A DNA stretch of 64,000 bases from Roseovarius sp. (GTDB taxonomy: Bacteria; Pseudomonadota; Alphaproteobacteria; Rhodobacterales; Rhodobacteraceae): contig JACIYT010000004.1 in assembly GCA_014359765.1 (NCBI GenBank), positions 82,275 through 146,274 of the forward strand, written 5' to 3'. The translations under genes and the position numbers were made by a program. Numbering within the stretch: position 1 is the stretch's first letter; each line of letters begins with the position of its first letter. Positions 54,792-63,875 of this stretch are shown here, piece by piece. The notes below the pieces were generated by a model that saw only the letters and a program-made list of their open reading frames with translations, had not been told where the DNA came from and made no database searches.

Positions 54792-55561
54792 GGACGCTCT
54801 TTTCCGCCAAGCCCGACCCCGAGGCGCAGCTTGCAAAGGGCCTTGCCTTGCTGGACGCGGGCGCGGTCGAGGAGGCGCTCGACATCCTCGTGCCGCTGGC
54901 CAAGGCGGGCCATGCCCGCGCGCAGGCCGAGCTGGGCACCGTGCTGCTGACCGTGCCCGGCATCCCGCAGGATGACGCGGCGGCGGTGAAATGGCTGATC
55001 GCATCCGCGATGCAGGGCGACCCGGCGGGCGAGCGGATGCTGGGCTTTGCCTATCTCGACGGGCGCGGCGCGCCGGTCGATGCGGTCACGGCGCGCGACC
55101 TGCTGAAAAAGGCCGCCGCCAAGGGCGACGCGCTGGCCGCCGAACAACTGGCCGAGATGCTGGGCGATGCGGAGAGCCCGCATGCCGATCTGCCCGCCGC
55201 GCGCGCCCATGCCGAAGAGGCCGCCAAGCGCGGCCGCCCGGCGGCGATGCTGCATCTGGGGCGGATGCTTTATGACGGCGCGGGCGGCGAGGCTGACCCC
55301 GAGGGCGCGGTCTGGTGGTGGGCGCGCGCGGCCGAGGCGGGCGTGGGCGATGCGCTGGTGCTTTTGGGCGTGGCGCGGGCGCTGGGGCGGGGCTGCGCGC
55401 GCGACCCGGTCGCGGGCTGCGCGCTGGTCTGCAAGGGGCGCGATGCGGGCAGCGCGCTGGCGGGCACCTATCTGCGCGGACTGAAGGGCGGCCTGACTGA
55501 CGCGCAGGCGGCCGAGGCCGAGGCGCGCGCCGCCCGCCCGCTGGCGGAGCTTCTGCCATGA
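54785..55561 (+). CDS. Sel1-repeat (TPR-like) protein between selA and selB
   Basis: 258 residues of Sel1-like helical repeats: repeats such as AQAELGTVLLTVPGIPQDD, GERMLGFAYLDGRGAPVDA and MLHLGRMLYDGAGGEADPEG. No signal peptide or membrane helix. The gene overlaps selA upstream by 7 bases and selB downstream by 4, so it is clearly part of the selenocysteine operon. Helical-repeat proteins scaffold other proteins; a role in the Sec incorporation machinery is possible but not described to my knowledge. Confidence 0.8.
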   Translation: MLRTLFSAKPDPEAQLAKGLALLDAGAVEEALDILVPLAKAGHARAQAELGTVLLTVPGIPQDDAAAVKWLIASAMQGDPAGERMLGFAYLDGRGAPVDAVTARDLLKKAAAKGDALAAEQLAEMLGDAESPHADLPAARAHAEEAAKRGRPAAMLHLGRMLYDGAGGEADPEGAVWWWARAAEAGVGDALVLLGVARALGRGCARDPVAGCALVCKGRDAGSALAGTYLRGLKGGLTDAQAAEAEARAARPLAELLP

Positions 55562-57615
55562 TTGTCGGCACGGCAGGTCATATCGACCACGGCAAAACGA
55601 GCCTCGTGCGCGCGCTGACGGGGGTGGAGACCGACCGTCTGGCGCAGGAAAAGGAACGCGGCATCACGATTGAACTCGGCTTCGCCTATTGGCCGCGCGC
55701 ATATGGCACGGTCGGTTTCGTCGATGTGCCGGGGCATGAGCGGCTGGTGCATACGATGCTGGCCGGGGCCACGGGGATTGATCTCTTGCTGCTGGTGGTG
55801 GCCGCCGATGACGGCCCCATGCCGCAGACCCGCGAACATCTGGCGATTGCCGATCTGCTGGGGCTGAAACAGGGCATCGTGGCGCTGACCAAGGCCGATC
55901 TGGTCACGCCCGAGCGGCTGGAGGCCGCGCGCGCCGAAATCAAGGCCGCGCTCCGGGGAACGGGCATCGCCGATGCGCCGATCCTGCCGGTCTCGGTCGC
56001 TACGGGCATGGGCGTGGATGCGCTCGCACAGGCCCTCGATGACATCGCTCAGGCCCGCGAGGCGCGGCGCAGCGAGGGCGCGTTTCGCCTCGCCATCGAC
56101 CGGGTGTTTACCATGCAGGGCACGGGCACGGTGGTGACGGGCACGATCCTGTCGGGCCGCGTGGCCGAGGGTGACCGGGTGCTGGTCTCGCCCGTGGGGA
56201 TCGAGGCGCGGGTGCGGGGCCTGCGCGCGCAGAACGCCCCCGTTGCGCAGGCGGTGGCCGGGCAACGCTGCGCCGTGGCCATTGCAGGGCCGCGCGTCAG
56301 CGTCGAGGCGGTGCCGCGCGGCGCGGTGCTGCTGGACCCGGCGCTGCACGCGCCCACGCGGCGGATCGACGTGGCGTTGCGGGTGCTGCGCGGCGAGGCG
56401 AAATCGCTGTCGCAATGGGCGGCGGTGCGCATTCATCACGGCGCCGAGGAGATCACCGCGCGCCTTATCCCATTGAGCGCCGATGCGATCGCGCCGGGGC
56501 AGGAGGGCTATGCGCAGCTGGTGCTCGATGCGCCGCTGGCGGCGGCGGTGGGCGACCGGTTCGTTTTGCGCGACATCTCGGCCACGCGCACGGTGGGGGG
56601 CGGGGTGATCCTCGATCTGGCGGGGCCGGAGCGGCGGCGTCGCGCGCCCGAACGGCTGGCGGAGCTTGACGGCCTCGCGCTGGGCACGGCGGACGAGGCG
56701 TTGATGGCGGTGCTGGAGGGGCCGCGCGGCTGGGTCGATCCGGGCGTATGGCTGCGCGACCGCGCCGAACATCCCGAAAGCGCGCCGCAGTTGATCGACC
56801 GGCTGGGCCTCGTCGCCCTGCCGCGCCCCGATGGCGGGATCGCCGCGTTTTCCGCCGCCCGCTGGCAGGCGATCCGCGACGAGATCGCCGCGCGGCTCGA
56901 TGCCGTCCATGCCGAGAGCCCCGATCTCCCCGGCCTCGGGCAGGAGCGGCTGCGCCTCACGCTGCGCCCGCGCCTGCCTGCGCCGGTGTTTCAGGCGGTG
57001 GTCGCGCGCCTGGCCGAAGAGGGCGTGGCGCAGCCCGACCGGTCATGGCTGCGGCGCCCGTGGTTCGAGGTAAGGCTCTCGCCCGAGGAAGAGGAGATAT
57101 GGGCGCGCCTGCTGCCGCGCCTGGGCGGCGAGGAGCGGTTTCGTCCGCCGCGCGTGCGTGACATCGCCCGCGAGACCGGGCTGGACGAGGGCCTGCTGCG
57201 CCGCATCTTCAAGCTGGCGGCGCGGCGCGGTGATGTCGAGGAACTGGCGCGCGATCACTTCTTCCTCTCGGACACCGTGATCGAAATGGCCGATATCGTG
57301 CGCGATCTGGCGGCGGGCGCGGCGCCCGAGGGATTTCCCGTCGTGGCCTTCCGCGACCGGCTGGACAACGGCCGCAAGGTGGCCATACAAATTCTGGAAT
57401 TCTTCGATCGTCAGGGGCTGACGATGCGGCGCGGCGATATTCGCCGGATCAACCCGCACAAGAAGGATCTGTTTTCCCGGACCGCCGCGCGCGGGCCGGG
57501 CGAGGGAGGAGAATCGTCCCCGGTGGGGCGTCCGGACTTCAAATCCGGGAGGGGCTGCGAGACAGTCCCTGGTGGGTTCGACTCCCGCCTCCTCCGCCAA
57601 TCTTCCAGCAAGTGA
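55558..57615 (+). CDS. selB: Selenocysteine-specific elongation factor SelB
   Basis: 685 residues. G1 is [16 protein letters not shown], with [23 protein letters not shown] and TKADLV. EF-Tu-like domains II and III follow, then C-terminal winged helices (about 480-640) that bind SECIS. The last part, [20 protein letters not shown], is the normal end of WH4. The frame then runs through the tRNA-Sec gene and stops at 57613-57615, adding about 35 residues encoded by tRNA DNA. The start overlaps the Sel1-repeat gene by four bases. Confidence 0.95.
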   Translation: MIVGTAGHIDHGKTSLVRALTGVETDRLAQEKERGITIELGFAYWPRAYGTVGFVDVPGHERLVHTMLAGATGIDLLLLVVAADDGPMPQTREHLAIADLLGLKQGIVALTKADLVTPERLEAARAEIKAALRGTGIADAPILPVSVATGMGVDALAQALDDIAQAREARRSEGAFRLAIDRVFTMQGTGTVVTGTILSGRVAEGDRVLVSPVGIEARVRGLRAQNAPVAQAVAGQRCAVAIAGPRVSVEAVPRGAVLLDPALHAPTRRIDVALRVLRGEAKSLSQWAAVRIHHGAEEITARLIPLSADAIAPGQEGYAQLVLDAPLAAAVGDRFVLRDISATRTVGGGVILDLAGPERRRRAPERLAELDGLALGTADEALMAVLEGPRGWVDPGVWLRDRAEHPESAPQLIDRLGLVALPRPDGGIAAFSAARWQAIRDEIAARLDAVHAESPDLPGLGQERLRLTLRPRLPAPVFQAVVARLAEEGVAQPDRSWLRRPWFEVRLSPEEEEIWARLLPRLGGEERFRPPRVRDIARETGLDEGLLRRIFKLAARRGDVEELARDHFFLSDTVIEMADIVRDLAAGAAPEGFPVVAFRDRLDNGRKVAIQILEFFDRQGLTMRRGDIRRINPHKKDLFSRTAARGPGEGGESSPVGRPDFKSGRGCETVPGGFDSRLLRQSSSK
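57505..57599 (+). tRNA. selC: tRNA-Sec(UCA)
   Basis: 95 nucleotides with encoded CCA. The acceptor stem GGAGGAG pairs with CTCCTCC, discriminator G, and the anticodon loop CTTCAAA gives anticodon TCA at 57539-57541. The D-loop region CCCCGGTGGGGC and the long variable arm match E. coli selC. It lies entirely within the selB reading frame, 14 bases before its stop. Confidence 0.95.
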
Positions 57616-57625
57616 AAGGCCCAAG

Positions 57626-58069
57626 ATGCGCGATACCCCCGCTTTTCTGACCGAACTCGACCAATTGGCCATCGCCGCGCAGCAGGAGGAAATCCGCTTT
57701 CGCCGCTCCTTCGCCGAGGAGGTCGAAAAGCGCGAGCGGGCGCGCGTCTTTGCCTTTCGCCGCGCCGGGTTTCTGGCGCGGATGACCACGCTCTGCCGCG
57801 ATGCCGAGGATGAGGCCGGTGCCTGTGCCGCGGTGCGGGCGGGATTTGCGACCGAGTTCGGCTGGCACGGCGCGAGCGCGGCGCGCGATGCCATTCTGGC
57901 GCGTTTCGAGCCCGTCACGCGCGCCATTTGCGCCTGTCTGAGAGAGGAGGCGGCAGATCCCGCCGCCGAGATGCGGGCCTTCGAGGCGTGGTATCGCGAC
58001 ACCACCGGCGCGGATTTCCTCGCGCTGTTCGATCAGGAACCGTTCGAGGCCCCCGTTGTCGAATTCTGA
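57626..58069 (+). CDS. Conserved-looking hypothetical protein after selB
   Basis: 147 residues, charged and helical: MRDTPAFLTELDQLAIAAQ at the start, EEVEKRERARVFAFRRAGF in the middle, and DTTGADFLALFDQEPFE near the end. No signal, membrane helix or recognised domain. It starts 10 bases after the selB stop and overlaps the next small gene by 14 bases, so it belongs to the same transcript. I do not recognise it. A role in selenoprotein or formate metabolism is only suggested by position. Confidence 0.7.
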   Translation: MRDTPAFLTELDQLAIAAQQEEIRFRRSFAEEVEKRERARVFAFRRAGFLARMTTLCRDAEDEAGACAAVRAGFATEFGWHGASAARDAILARFEPVTRAICACLREEAADPAAEMRAFEAWYRDTTGADFLALFDQEPFEAPVVEF

Positions 58070-58427
58070 GGCCGATTTCGAGCACTGGTTGCAGGCGCGC
58101 CATGCCGCGACTGACGGGTTCACCGCGCTCATGCTGCTGGTGACCATCGGCGCGCGTGTCGAGATGACGGCCTGCGCCTACCTGCATGTGATCGGCGACG
58201 AGGTGAGCTGGGCCGAGATGAAAGGGCTGATCGACCAGAACGGCAAGCCCTGGGACGGCGTGGCGATCTTTGCCGAGAGCGACGCAGGCGGCGGGCCGGT
58301 GATCGACCTGGTGGCGCGGGCGCGGCTTCAGGACCGGATCGACGCGGTGACCGCGGATCGCATGGTGCTCAACGAGGCGGGTTTCTTCGATCCGCAGGGG
58401 CGCGCGATCCGCCTTGATCCGTTGTGA
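58056..58427 (+). CDS. Small hypothetical protein, last gene of the sel operon
   Basis: 123 residues from a TTG start that overlaps the upstream stop. The sequence LMLLVTIGARVEMTACAYL is the only hydrophobic part and MKGLIDQNGKPWDGVAIF looks like a folded core. No domain recognised. A later start cannot be excluded. It converges on dnaE2 151 bases away; the gap holds no gene. Confidence 0.6.
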   Translation: MSNSEADFEHWLQARHAATDGFTALMLLVTIGARVEMTACAYLHVIGDEVSWAEMKGLIDQNGKPWDGVAIFAESDAGGGPVIDLVARARLQDRIDAVTADRMVLNEAGFFDPQGRAIRLDPL

Positions 58428-58578
58428 CGACGCTTGCCCTTGCCTTGGGACGCCTACGATGCGCGGGGGCGTCAATCCCGTCCTGTGGCCTGTGGCGCAC
58501 GAACTGGCGGCGTGCTCGCGGCCAGGAGGGTTGACAGCGCGGAAGCGGGCACGCTGTGTCGGGCGCGGCCCCCGTTTC

Positions 58579-61455
58579 TCAGGACCCATGGTCCGGGGCC
58601 GGGCTCAGGATGGGCCGCAGAAGGGCCAGCGGATGCGCGCGCAAACTCAGCCGCAGCGCGGCGTAATCCGCGAGCACCGCCTCGCCCGTGCTCATCGCGG
58701 GCAGGGTTGCCGCAGGCTCGGCGATCCCCTCGCCGTCGAGATCGCGCGCAAAAAGCGGCAGCGGATCGGGGCTGCGGATCGCCCGCGCCTGCCAGAGCGC
58801 GTCGCGCCGCGAGAGGCCGCAGCCGGCAAAGGCATCGGCCTCGGCCAGCCGCGCGATGAGCGCGGGCGCCAGCCCCGCGCGCCGCCACAGATCCTCGGGC
58901 CCGCGATAGCCATTGCCGCGCGCCGCCGCGATCCAGTCGGCTTCGGCGCGCGCGAGCCCCCGCACCTGCCGGAACCCCAGCCGCAGCGCCAGCCCGCCGC
59001 GCCCGTCGGGCTCCAGCGTGTTGTCCCAGCACGAGGCGTTGACGCAGACGGGCCGCACCTCCACCCCGTGTTCGCGCGCATCGCGCACGATCTGCGCGGG
59101 GGCGTAGAACCCCATCGGCTGCGCGTTGAGCAGCGCGCAGGCGAATATGCCCGGATGGTGGCACTTGATCCAGGCAGAGGCATAGACGAGCAGCGCGAAA
59201 CTGGCCGCGTGGCTTTCGGGAAAGCCGTAGCTGCCGAACCCCTCGATCTGGGAAAAACAGCGCTCGGCAAACGCCATGTCATAGCCGTTCGCGCGCATCC
59301 CCCGCAGGAAGCGCGCGCGAAACGCGCTGACATGGCCGTGCCGCTTGAAGGTGGCGAGCGCGCGGCGCAGCCGGTCGGCCTCCTCGGGGGTGAACCCCGC
59401 GCCGATGATGGCAATCTGCATCGCCTGTTCCTGAAAGAGCGGCACGCCCAGCGTCTTGGCCAGCACGCGGCCCAGCTCGTCCGAGGGGAACGCGACCGGC
59501 TCCTCGCCGTTGCGCCTGCGGATATAGGGATGGACCATGTCGCCCTGAATGGGCCCCGGCCGGATGATCGCCACCTGGATCACCAGATCGTAGAAACAGC
59601 GCGGCCGCATCCGGGGCAGGAAATTCATCTGCGCGCGGCTTTCCACCTGAAACACGCCCAGGCTGTCGGCACGGCCCAGCATTTCATAGACCGCGGGATC
59701 GTCGGGCGGCAGGCTGGCCAGGTCGTGGCGCGTGCCGCGATACATCTCCAGCAGGTCGAAGGCGCGGCGCAGACAGCTCAGCATCCCGAGCGCCAGCACA
59801 TCGACCTTGAGGATGCCCAGACAGTCGATATCGTCCTTGTCCCAGCAGATGACGGTGCGATCCTCCATCGCGGCGTTCTCGATCGGCACCAGCTCATCGA
59901 GCCGGTCCGCCGCGATGACGAATCCGCCGACATGCTGGCTCAGATGGCGCGGAAAGCCGATAATCTCGTCCACCAGTTCGAGCGTGAGCGCCAGGCGCCG
60001 GTCGCGCAGGTCAAGCCCGATCTCGGCGAGGCGCGCATCACCGGGGCGGCGTGGGCTGCCCGCCCCCCAGATCTGCGACGACATCGCCGCGATCAGATCC
60101 TCCGTCAGGCCCATGGCGCGGCCCACCTCGCGGATGGCGCGCCTGGCGCGGTAATGGATCACCGTGGCGCAGAGCCCCGCGCGATGCCGCCCATAGCGTT
60201 CGTAAATCCACTGGATCACCTCCTCGCGGCGTTCATGCTCGAAATCCACGTCGATATCGGGCGGCTCGTCGCGCGCCTCGGACACGAAACGCTCGAACAC
60301 CATGCTGCCGATCTCTGGCGAAACGCTGGTCACGCCGAGGCAATAGCACACCACCGAATTGGCCGCCGAGCCGCGCCCCTGACACAGGATCCCGCGCGAG
60401 CGGGCGAAATCCACCACGTCGTTGACGGTCAGGAAATAGGGCTCATAGCGCAGCTTGGCGATCAGCGCCAATTCGTGCTCCATCATCGCGCGCACGCGGG
60501 CGGGCGCGCCCTGCGGATAGCGCCAGTTGAGGCCCGCCTCGGCCAGCCGTCGCAGGCGCGCGGGCGGGCTCTCGCCGGTCTCGGCCTCGCTCGGGTAATC
60601 GTGGCGCAACGCGTCCAGCGAAAAGGTGAGCCGCGCCGCGAGCGCCGCGGCGCGATTGACCGCGCCTTCGTGCCCCTGAAAGAGGCGGCGCATCTCCGCC
60701 TCCGAGCGCAGCCGCGCCTCGGCATTGGCCAGCGCCGCGCGCCCCAGCCGGTCCACCGTGGTGCCGAGCCGGATCGCGCTCAGCACATCCGCCAGACGGC
60801 GGCGGTGCGCGCGGTGCATCAGCGGACAGGCGGCGGCCACCGTGGCCAGGCCGAGCCGCGCCGCGACCCGCGCCAGCCGGTCAAACCGCGCCGTATCGCG
60901 CCCGTCATAGCGTGGATACAACAGCAGGTGCAGCCGCGCGCCGAACCGCTCGGCCAGCCGCCGTGCCTGATCCTGCCAGCCGGGCGCGCTCTCGGGATGG
61001 AGCAGCAGATGCAGCCCCGCCGCCCCCTCCAGCAGATCGGACAGGTCCAGCTCGCACCCCCCCTTGGCCGCGCGCCGCCGCCCCAGCGTCAAGAGCCGGC
61101 AAAGCCGCGCCCAGCCCTCCCGGTCCTCGGGCAGCGCGGTGAGCGTGAGGCCATCGCGCAGCACCAGCCGGGCGGCCGGGATGAGGCGCGGTGTGCAGGC
61201 CCAATCCGGGCGCCTCGGCTGCGGAGCGGGCGGCCCGTGCAACCCCTGCCGCGCCTCCAGCGCCTGCCGCTCGCGCACCTGGCGCGCGATCTCGCGCGCG
61301 CTCGCATGGGCGCGCACGATCCCGGCCACCGAATTCACATCGGCAATCGCCACGCCCGACAGGCCAAGTGCGGCGGCGCGTTCGATATATTCCTCGGGAT
61401 GCGCGGCCCCGGTGAGAAAGGTGAAATTCGAGAGGGCGGAAAGCTCGGCGAACAT
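58579..61455 (-). CDS. dnaE2: Error-prone DNA polymerase DnaE2 (C-terminally truncated)
   Basis: 958 residues. The N-terminal PHP domain ([21 protein letters not shown]), the polymerase catalytic segment [32 protein letters not shown] and QRPGP-type [15 protein letters not shown] are all present. The protein ends at [16 protein letters not shown], where full-length DnaE2 continues for about 110-120 more residues with an OB-fold (usually ending in GVMFITLEDE). That piece is missing, and only 151 bases lie before the next gene. The ATG at 61455 is in the usual place and has a LexA-like box upstream. It acts in SOS translesion synthesis with ImuA/ImuB, which are not in view. Confidence 0.88.
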   Translation of the reverse strand: MFAELSALSNFTFLTGAAHPEEYIERAAALGLSGVAIADVNSVAGIVRAHASAREIARQVRERQALEARQGLHGPPAPQPRRPDWACTPRLIPAARLVLRDGLTLTALPEDREGWARLCRLLTLGRRRAAKGGCELDLSDLLEGAAGLHLLLHPESAPGWQDQARRLAERFGARLHLLLYPRYDGRDTARFDRLARVAARLGLATVAAACPLMHRAHRRRLADVLSAIRLGTTVDRLGRAALANAEARLRSEAEMRRLFQGHEGAVNRAAALAARLTFSLDALRHDYPSEAETGESPPARLRRLAEAGLNWRYPQGAPARVRAMMEHELALIAKLRYEPYFLTVNDVVDFARSRGILCQGRGSAANSVVCYCLGVTSVSPEIGSMVFERFVSEARDEPPDIDVDFEHERREEVIQWIYERYGRHRAGLCATVIHYRARRAIREVGRAMGLTEDLIAAMSSQIWGAGSPRRPGDARLAEIGLDLRDRRLALTLELVDEIIGFPRHLSQHVGGFVIAADRLDELVPIENAAMEDRTVICWDKDDIDCLGILKVDVLALGMLSCLRRAFDLLEMYRGTRHDLASLPPDDPAVYEMLGRADSLGVFQVESRAQMNFLPRMRPRCFYDLVIQVAIIRPGPIQGDMVHPYIRRRNGEEPVAFPSDELGRVLAKTLGVPLFQEQAMQIAIIGAGFTPEEADRLRRALATFKRHGHVSAFRARFLRGMRANGYDMAFAERCFSQIEGFGSYGFPESHAASFALLVYASAWIKCHHPGIFACALLNAQPMGFYAPAQIVRDAREHGVEVRPVCVNASCWDNTLEPDGRGGLALRLGFRQVRGLARAEADWIAAARGNGYRGPEDLWRRAGLAPALIARLAEADAFAGCGLSRRDALWQARAIRSPDPLPLFARDLDGEGIAEPAATLPAMSTGEAVLADYAALRLSLRAHPLALLRPILSPAPDHGS

Positions 61456-61493
61456 GGGAGATCGGGTGGCGATTCGGTCGTGTTCCCCATCAT

Positions 61494-61508
61494 ATTCCCG
61501 TTTTGTTC
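61494..61508. promoter_or_regulatory. LexA-like SOS box upstream of dnaE2
   Basis: ATTC-N7-GTTC (61494-61508) differs by one base from the alphaproteobacterial consensus GTTC-N7-GTTC. A GTTC also lies nearby (61482). It sits about 40 bases before the dnaE2 start, where SOS repression would act. Confidence 0.45.
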
Positions 61509-61553
61509 CATATTCGAGGCCGATCCGGGGCAGGCTGGTTGATGCCGGGCCGC

Positions 61554-61613
61554 TGTACTGGTACTTATCATTCTGCACTGGCACCAATGAAACTGCACTG
61601 AGGCGGCCGGGAT
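61554..61613. mobile_element. End of Mu-like prophage: three 20-bp-spaced direct repeats
   Basis: TGTACTGGTA, TGCACTGGCA and TGCACTGAGG begin at 61554, 61574 and 61594, exactly 20 bases apart. Terminal TG and repeated transposase-binding sites are typical of transposable-phage ends. Host DNA (dnaE2 promoter) lies to the left; phage genes begin 54 bases to the right. Confidence 0.65.
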
Positions 61614-61666
61614 TATCTTGGACGTGGTGGCATCTGGTGGGACTGGATGCCGTTTTCGAACGCCGG

Positions 61667-62038
61667 TTACAGGCCGTTTAACTGCCGGTTGAGGGTGCGT
61701 TTCAGATCGCCGATCCGGTGCGCATAGCGGTGCAGGCTACTGCGGCTTGGGGCCTTGTCACCGAAGCGCATGCGGCATTCTTCGGCCAGCGCGCTGAAGG
61801 TCATCGTGCCGATGCGTGCATTGACGAATGCCAGAACCTCCGCATTCCGCATTGCCATGGGCATTGCTCCGCCCTTCCGGGGGAGGCTGACCAGCGTGGC
61901 GCGGATGCGATCTTCGCCCCAGGCATCGGAACCGAAGCGCGCCGCGCATTCCTTGGCGATCTCAGCATGGGAAAGGCCAGCGGGCTGAACGATCAGCCAA
62001 CTGGCAATCTCCATGTCCTTCGCGCCCAAGGTGGGCAT
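61667..62038 (-). CDS. Phage small protein with two HTH-like repeats
   Basis: 123 residues from [11 protein letters not shown]. Two related halves are visible: [19 protein letters not shown] and [19 protein letters not shown], each followed by a helix, suggesting a duplicated winged helix. It follows the Mu I-type gene by one base. Function unknown. It could be a small regulator or a head-completion accessory. Confidence 0.65.
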   Translation of the reverse strand: MPTLGAKDMEIASWLIVQPAGLSHAEIAKECAARFGSDAWGEDRIRATLVSLPRKGGAMPMAMRNAEVLAFVNARIGTMTFSALAEECRMRFGDKAPSRSSLHRYAHRIGDLKRTLNRQLNGL

Positions 62039-62039
62039 G

Positions 62040-63023
62040 TCAGCCGCCTTCGCGCTGAAGCGTCTTGCGGAACGCCTCTTGCGACACGCCCAGGCGCGAC
62101 AGGATTTCCTGTTCATCACCCGTCCCGCCGCTGGTCATGAGGGCCAGCTCTTGCCGGTCACGAGGTAGACCGCGCCCCGCGATCTGACTGCCGGGGGTCA
62201 GAACCGGCACCATCTGGCGGGCGAACTCGTCAAACCGTTCCGGGTTTTCACGGCAAAGGGCGAGGCCCCATTCGCGCAGGTAAGGCGGCAACTTGCCCGA
62301 GGTGATTGCACCATCCACGGCGGCGAGTGCCTTGCCTTCGGCTTCGCGCGCCCGCGCCCGGTTCAGCTCAAGCGCCAGCTCCATCGTCCCTCCATCCGCC
62401 TCCTGACGTTGCTGCGACGGCTCCGACGCAGGCTCGCTTTCACGATTAATCAGGGCTGACACCGCTTGCAGCAACGCGTCATCCTCGATGTCTTCCGGCA
62501 AGGCCAGCATCTGGATGAGCTGCCCGCGCAGATCAGCCGCCGCCAGTTCGGGCGGATCAGCCGGTGGGTTCTCCTGACTGGCGAGCGCAGTGAGGTGAAG
62601 GTTGGGGTTGTTCGTCAACGCGGCGCGGTGAAGGCGCATGATTTCTCCTGTGGCCTTGTGGAACGTGAAGACAGGGCTGAGGAACCGGTATTCCTTGCTG
62701 GCCAGATGCTGGCGGGCCTTGTCGGTCCATTCGACACGTCCCCAGATGCCCTGGGCATCGGCCTTCAGTTCCTTGATCCAGCCCGCCGCCGGAGCGGGCT
62801 GGCCGTTCTTGGTGGCGTGGTCGATCTGGTGTTCATAATCGACGGGCAAATCCATGCCGAGCTTGCGGGTCGCGGCGATGATGTCGGCGGCATCGCGCAC
62901 CATGTAAGGGCCGCGCCCATCGCGCCCGTTGAAGGTGCCGAGAGGCAGAAGGTGAACCCAGTCTTGCGCCTGGCCGGATGTGGCCAGCTCGACAGACCAG
63001 GCGGACTGGTGAATGGAAGTCAT
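62040..63023 (-). CDS. Mu-like phage protease/scaffold protein (gpI)
   Basis: 327 residues. DWVHLLPLGTFNGRDGRGPY, LPVDYEHQIDHA and APAAGWIKEL match the Mu I protease (S49-like prohead protease), and the Gln/Glu-rich C-terminal part resembles the overlapping scaffold Z. It cleaves head proteins during capsid maturation. The start at 63023 overlaps the virion morphogenesis gene by ATGA. The 94 upstream codons in frame are shadow sequence. Confidence 0.85.
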   Translation of the reverse strand: MTSIHQSAWSVELATSGQAQDWVHLLPLGTFNGRDGRGPYMVRDAADIIAATRKLGMDLPVDYEHQIDHATKNGQPAPAAGWIKELKADAQGIWGRVEWTDKARQHLASKEYRFLSPVFTFHKATGEIMRLHRAALTNNPNLHLTALASQENPPADPPELAAADLRGQLIQMLALPEDIEDDALLQAVSALINRESEPASEPSQQRQEADGGTMELALELNRARAREAEGKALAAVDGAITSGKLPPYLREWGLALCRENPERFDEFARQMVPVLTPGSQIAGRGLPRDRQELALMTSGGTGDEQEILSRLGVSQEAFRKTLQREGG

Positions 63024-63643
63024 CGGCGAAGCCCTTCTGTGATGTGGTCGTTGACGATGCGCCCGATTTCCTGCCGGTTTTCCTCGTTCAATCCGAGGAA
63101 GGGACGCGCGGGAATTGTGACCTGACGGCCCCGGCCCGCTTGTCCGCCCATCTGGTGAATGCGCGCATAGGCGCGGTTCGTCCCGACCGCGACTTGCGAA
63201 TGCGAGGCGCTGTAGCTCAGCGAGCCGTAGAGGTGGCCACGGTCGCGCAACTTCTTTGCCCCGGCACCGCGCCGCAAAAGGGTGGCGGTGGAATGGCCCG
63301 CCCATCCGGTTCCATCCGGGGCGGTTTCGCTCTCGAAATTGCTTTCGACCTCAGACTGAAGATAGCTGCCGATTTCCTGGAACACCGACTGCATGTTGGA
63401 GCCGCGTTCCGCAAGGCGTTGCAGCGCGGCCATGAAGCCGTCTTCATCGACCACCTGGATATTCATCTGAAGGCCGCCCTGGGCGATGCGCCCCAGTTCG
63501 ACCAAGCCGCCCGCAACATCGCCCATGCTCCGGGAAATGCGGGTCTGCCGTTCAACGGCGGCGCGACCGGCGCGGCGTGCACCACCCCGCGCCGCGCGGC
63601 CTGCCATGGCCCGCAGAACGACACCCAATATCGGCCATGCCAT
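63020..63643 (-). CDS. Phage virion morphogenesis protein (Mu gpG-like)
   Basis: 207 residues. The core ESNFESETAPDGTGWAGHS, RGHLYGSLSYS and PARPFLGLNEENRQEIG is that of phage_tail_S / Mu G family proteins. An N-terminal 60-residue extension rich in Arg and Ala is kept because AAGGGGGG lies at good spacing before the ATG at 63643; without it the core would start at Met60 (63466). The strand and overlap with the protease gene agree with a head gene block. Confidence 0.8.
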   Translation of the reverse strand: MAWPILGVVLRAMAGRAARGGARRAGRAAVERQTRISRSMGDVAGGLVELGRIAQGGLQMNIQVVDEDGFMAALQRLAERGSNMQSVFQEIGSYLQSEVESNFESETAPDGTGWAGHSTATLLRRGAGAKKLRDRGHLYGSLSYSASHSQVAVGTNRAYARIHQMGGQAGRGRQVTIPARPFLGLNEENRQEIGRIVNDHITEGLRR

Positions 63644-63656
63644 GGCGTACCCCCCC

Positions 63657-63875
63657 TTATGCCGCCAGATGCGACGTGACGATCAGCTTGGCGCTGTCTG
63701 CCCATTCGTTGGTCACAGCAACATGCTGCCCGCCCACCTCGACGATGGTAGAGCCGTTCTTCAGAAGCCGAAGCGCCGCACCTTCCAGTTCCGGCGGAAC
63801 AACCAGGGCCGTGGGGCGCACGTTCAGAAGCTGGCCATGGTCCCCGCGCAGGGTCATCATCGCCGCGCGGGCCGC
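63657..63875 (-). pseudogene. Mu-like major head protein gpT, C-terminal remnant
   Basis: About 72 residues. The stretch MMTLRGDHGQLLNVRPTALV with VPPELEGAALRLL and VAVTNEWADSAKLIV matches the C-terminus of Mu-like major head subunits (about 300 residues when complete). Its upstream part is cut at about 63875 where the insertion sequence begins, so it is a disrupted fragment. It lies upstream of gpG and gpI, contrary to the usual order. Confidence 0.75.

Noticed and set aside
58414..61542. 1042-codon plus-strand frame opposite dnaE2
   Set aside because: Arg/Gln/Ala-rich shadow of dnaE2; no recognisable domain.
61456..61587. Longer DnaE2 N-terminus from an ATG at 61587
   Set aside because: Those 44 codons run across the LexA-like box and into the prophage repeats and have no DnaE similarity.
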